A program made the translations under genes and the position numbers. Of a stretch of 5,490 bases of DNA, positions 4,950 through 5,490 are shown piece after piece. The stretch is from Desulforudis sp. (GTDB taxonomy: Bacteria; Bacillota; Desulfotomaculia; Desulfotomaculales; Desulforudaceae), in contig JACUUW010000134.1 of assembly GCA_014859075.1 (NCBI GenBank), positions 1 to 5,490 of the forward strand, read 5' to 3'. Positions within the stretch are counted from its first letter, which is position 1. Every line of letters starts with the position of its first letter. The notes beneath the pieces were generated by a model that had not been told where the DNA came from, did no database searches, and worked only from the letters and a program-made list of their open reading frames with translations.

Positions 4950-5490
4950 CGGTTTCACCTCCAAACCTGATTTTCAACACGCCGGCCTCGAACCCGGCGC
5001 TTCCGGCCTCCAACCCGGCCAGCATGCGTGGCAGTATGACGTTCCGCCTGTAATCCCCCACGTGGATATTCAGTTCATCCCCCTTTTGCGCCAGGGATAT
5101 TTCCCCTTTCTCCACAAACGGCAGCTTCACGGAAAGCAGATAACCCCGGCCTTCCTTGGCGATTTCCTGGGTGAAGCCCCGGTAGAAAACGCGGGCCGGG
5201 TCCTCCTCCCCGAAGCAGGCCCGGGCCAACCGCCGCAGCGCGTCCAGTCCTACGACCTCGTTCTCGAACAGGTGTATCTTAAAAATCGGCAGCGGGGAAA
5301 AGCTTTCTTCAATCACTACCGTGTGCTTTTCCTGCACCTCTTTCCAGACCCGGAAGTAGTCGTCCTTGATTCCATCCGGCAGGATCCGGTTGATGACCAC
5401 CGCGTCGGACGGGAAACCGAACAGGTTGAGATAGGTGAAACTGCGGCGGGCCTCGCTGATCACCATCTTCTCCGGGTTTACCACGATGCG
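4942..5490 (-). CDS. ArsA/Get3-family ATPase with C-terminal Hsp20-like domain (5' part beyond the right edge)
   Basis: The last 182 residues of an ArsA-family ATPase; the frame is open through the right edge, so start and P-loop are not seen. The fragment opens with RIVVNPEKMVISEARRS and continues FTYLNLFGFPSDAVVINRILP, the region after the switch segments that is conserved in ArsA/Get3 ATPases. From about residue 108 it becomes an Hsp20/alpha-crystallin-like beta domain, with YLLSVKLPFVEKGEISL, GDELNIHVGDYRRNVILP and a final LKIRF strand. This matches the ArsA_HSP20 C-terminal domain found on many bacterial single-domain ArsA homologues. It therefore differs in architecture from the double-domain ArsA at the left of the window. 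No cysteine resembling the arsenite site is visible in this part (a single Cys occurs near ARACF), so a role in arsenic export should not be assumed. Membrane-protein targeting or chaperone roles are alternatives. Confidence 0.9.
   Translation of the reverse strand, partial: RIVVNPEKMVISEARRSFTYLNLFGFPSDAVVINRILPDGIKDDYFRVWKEVQEKHTVVIEESFSPLPIFKIHLFENEVVGLDALRRLARACFGEEDPARVFYRGFTQEIAKEGRGYLLSVKLPFVEKGEISLAQKGDELNIHVGDYRRNVILPRMLAGLEAGSAGFEAGVLKIRFGGETDG

Overview
The window is about 5.5 kb of moderately GC-rich bacterial DNA. It carries an arsenic-resistance locus on the left and, on the right, part of a second gene group built around another ArsA-family ATPase. Strong AGGAGG-type ribosome sites, several GTG starts, sigma-A-like promoters (TTGACT / TATAAT) and AT-rich spacers between GC-rich genes suggest a GC-rich anaerobic Firmicute of the Clostridia (Desulfotomaculum/Pelotomaculum-like). 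That placement is inferred from sequence style and family resemblance, not proven.

Left half, minus strand, read from 2461 down to 1: a small AhpD/carboxymuconolactone-decarboxylase-like protein with a complete E-x11-C-x2-C-x3-H signature; a 72-residue Met-rich protein of unknown function; ArsD, the As(III) metallochaperone; and a double-domain ArsA ATPase cut by the left edge. Opposite them on the plus strand is an Acr3-family arsenite efflux permease (2734-3819). ArsD is expected to pass As(III) to ArsA while Acr3 provides the membrane exit. The two small proteins are less usual ars partners. No arsR, arsC or arsM is visible.

The 272-base spacer between the two divergent units (2462-2733) holds the most striking structure. 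Two near-identical promoters, each TTGACT-N18-TAT(T/A)AT, face each other across a two-fold axis near 2583. Each is followed by a matching start-site block (GTCGATAAGTTC and GTCGGTATAGTTC), and an ATATTA/TAATAT palindrome lies on the axis. This looks like a mirror-image control region letting one regulator govern both arms, with initial transcripts overlapping by roughly 45 bases. A second, weaker candidate promoter with hairpins lies upstream of arsD (1698-1900).

Right half, minus strand: the C-terminal part of an ArsA/Get3-like ATPase with an Hsp20-like end domain (cut by the right edge) overlaps by 8 bases a 97-residue CxxC protein of unknown function. A very good intrinsic terminator at 4601-4639 closes that unit. 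It is followed by a separately transcribed 206-residue coiled-coil protein containing three tandem 35-residue repeats, which ends convergently with acr3. The role of this right-hand group is unknown, and nothing seen directly ties it to arsenic beyond the ArsA-family ATPase.
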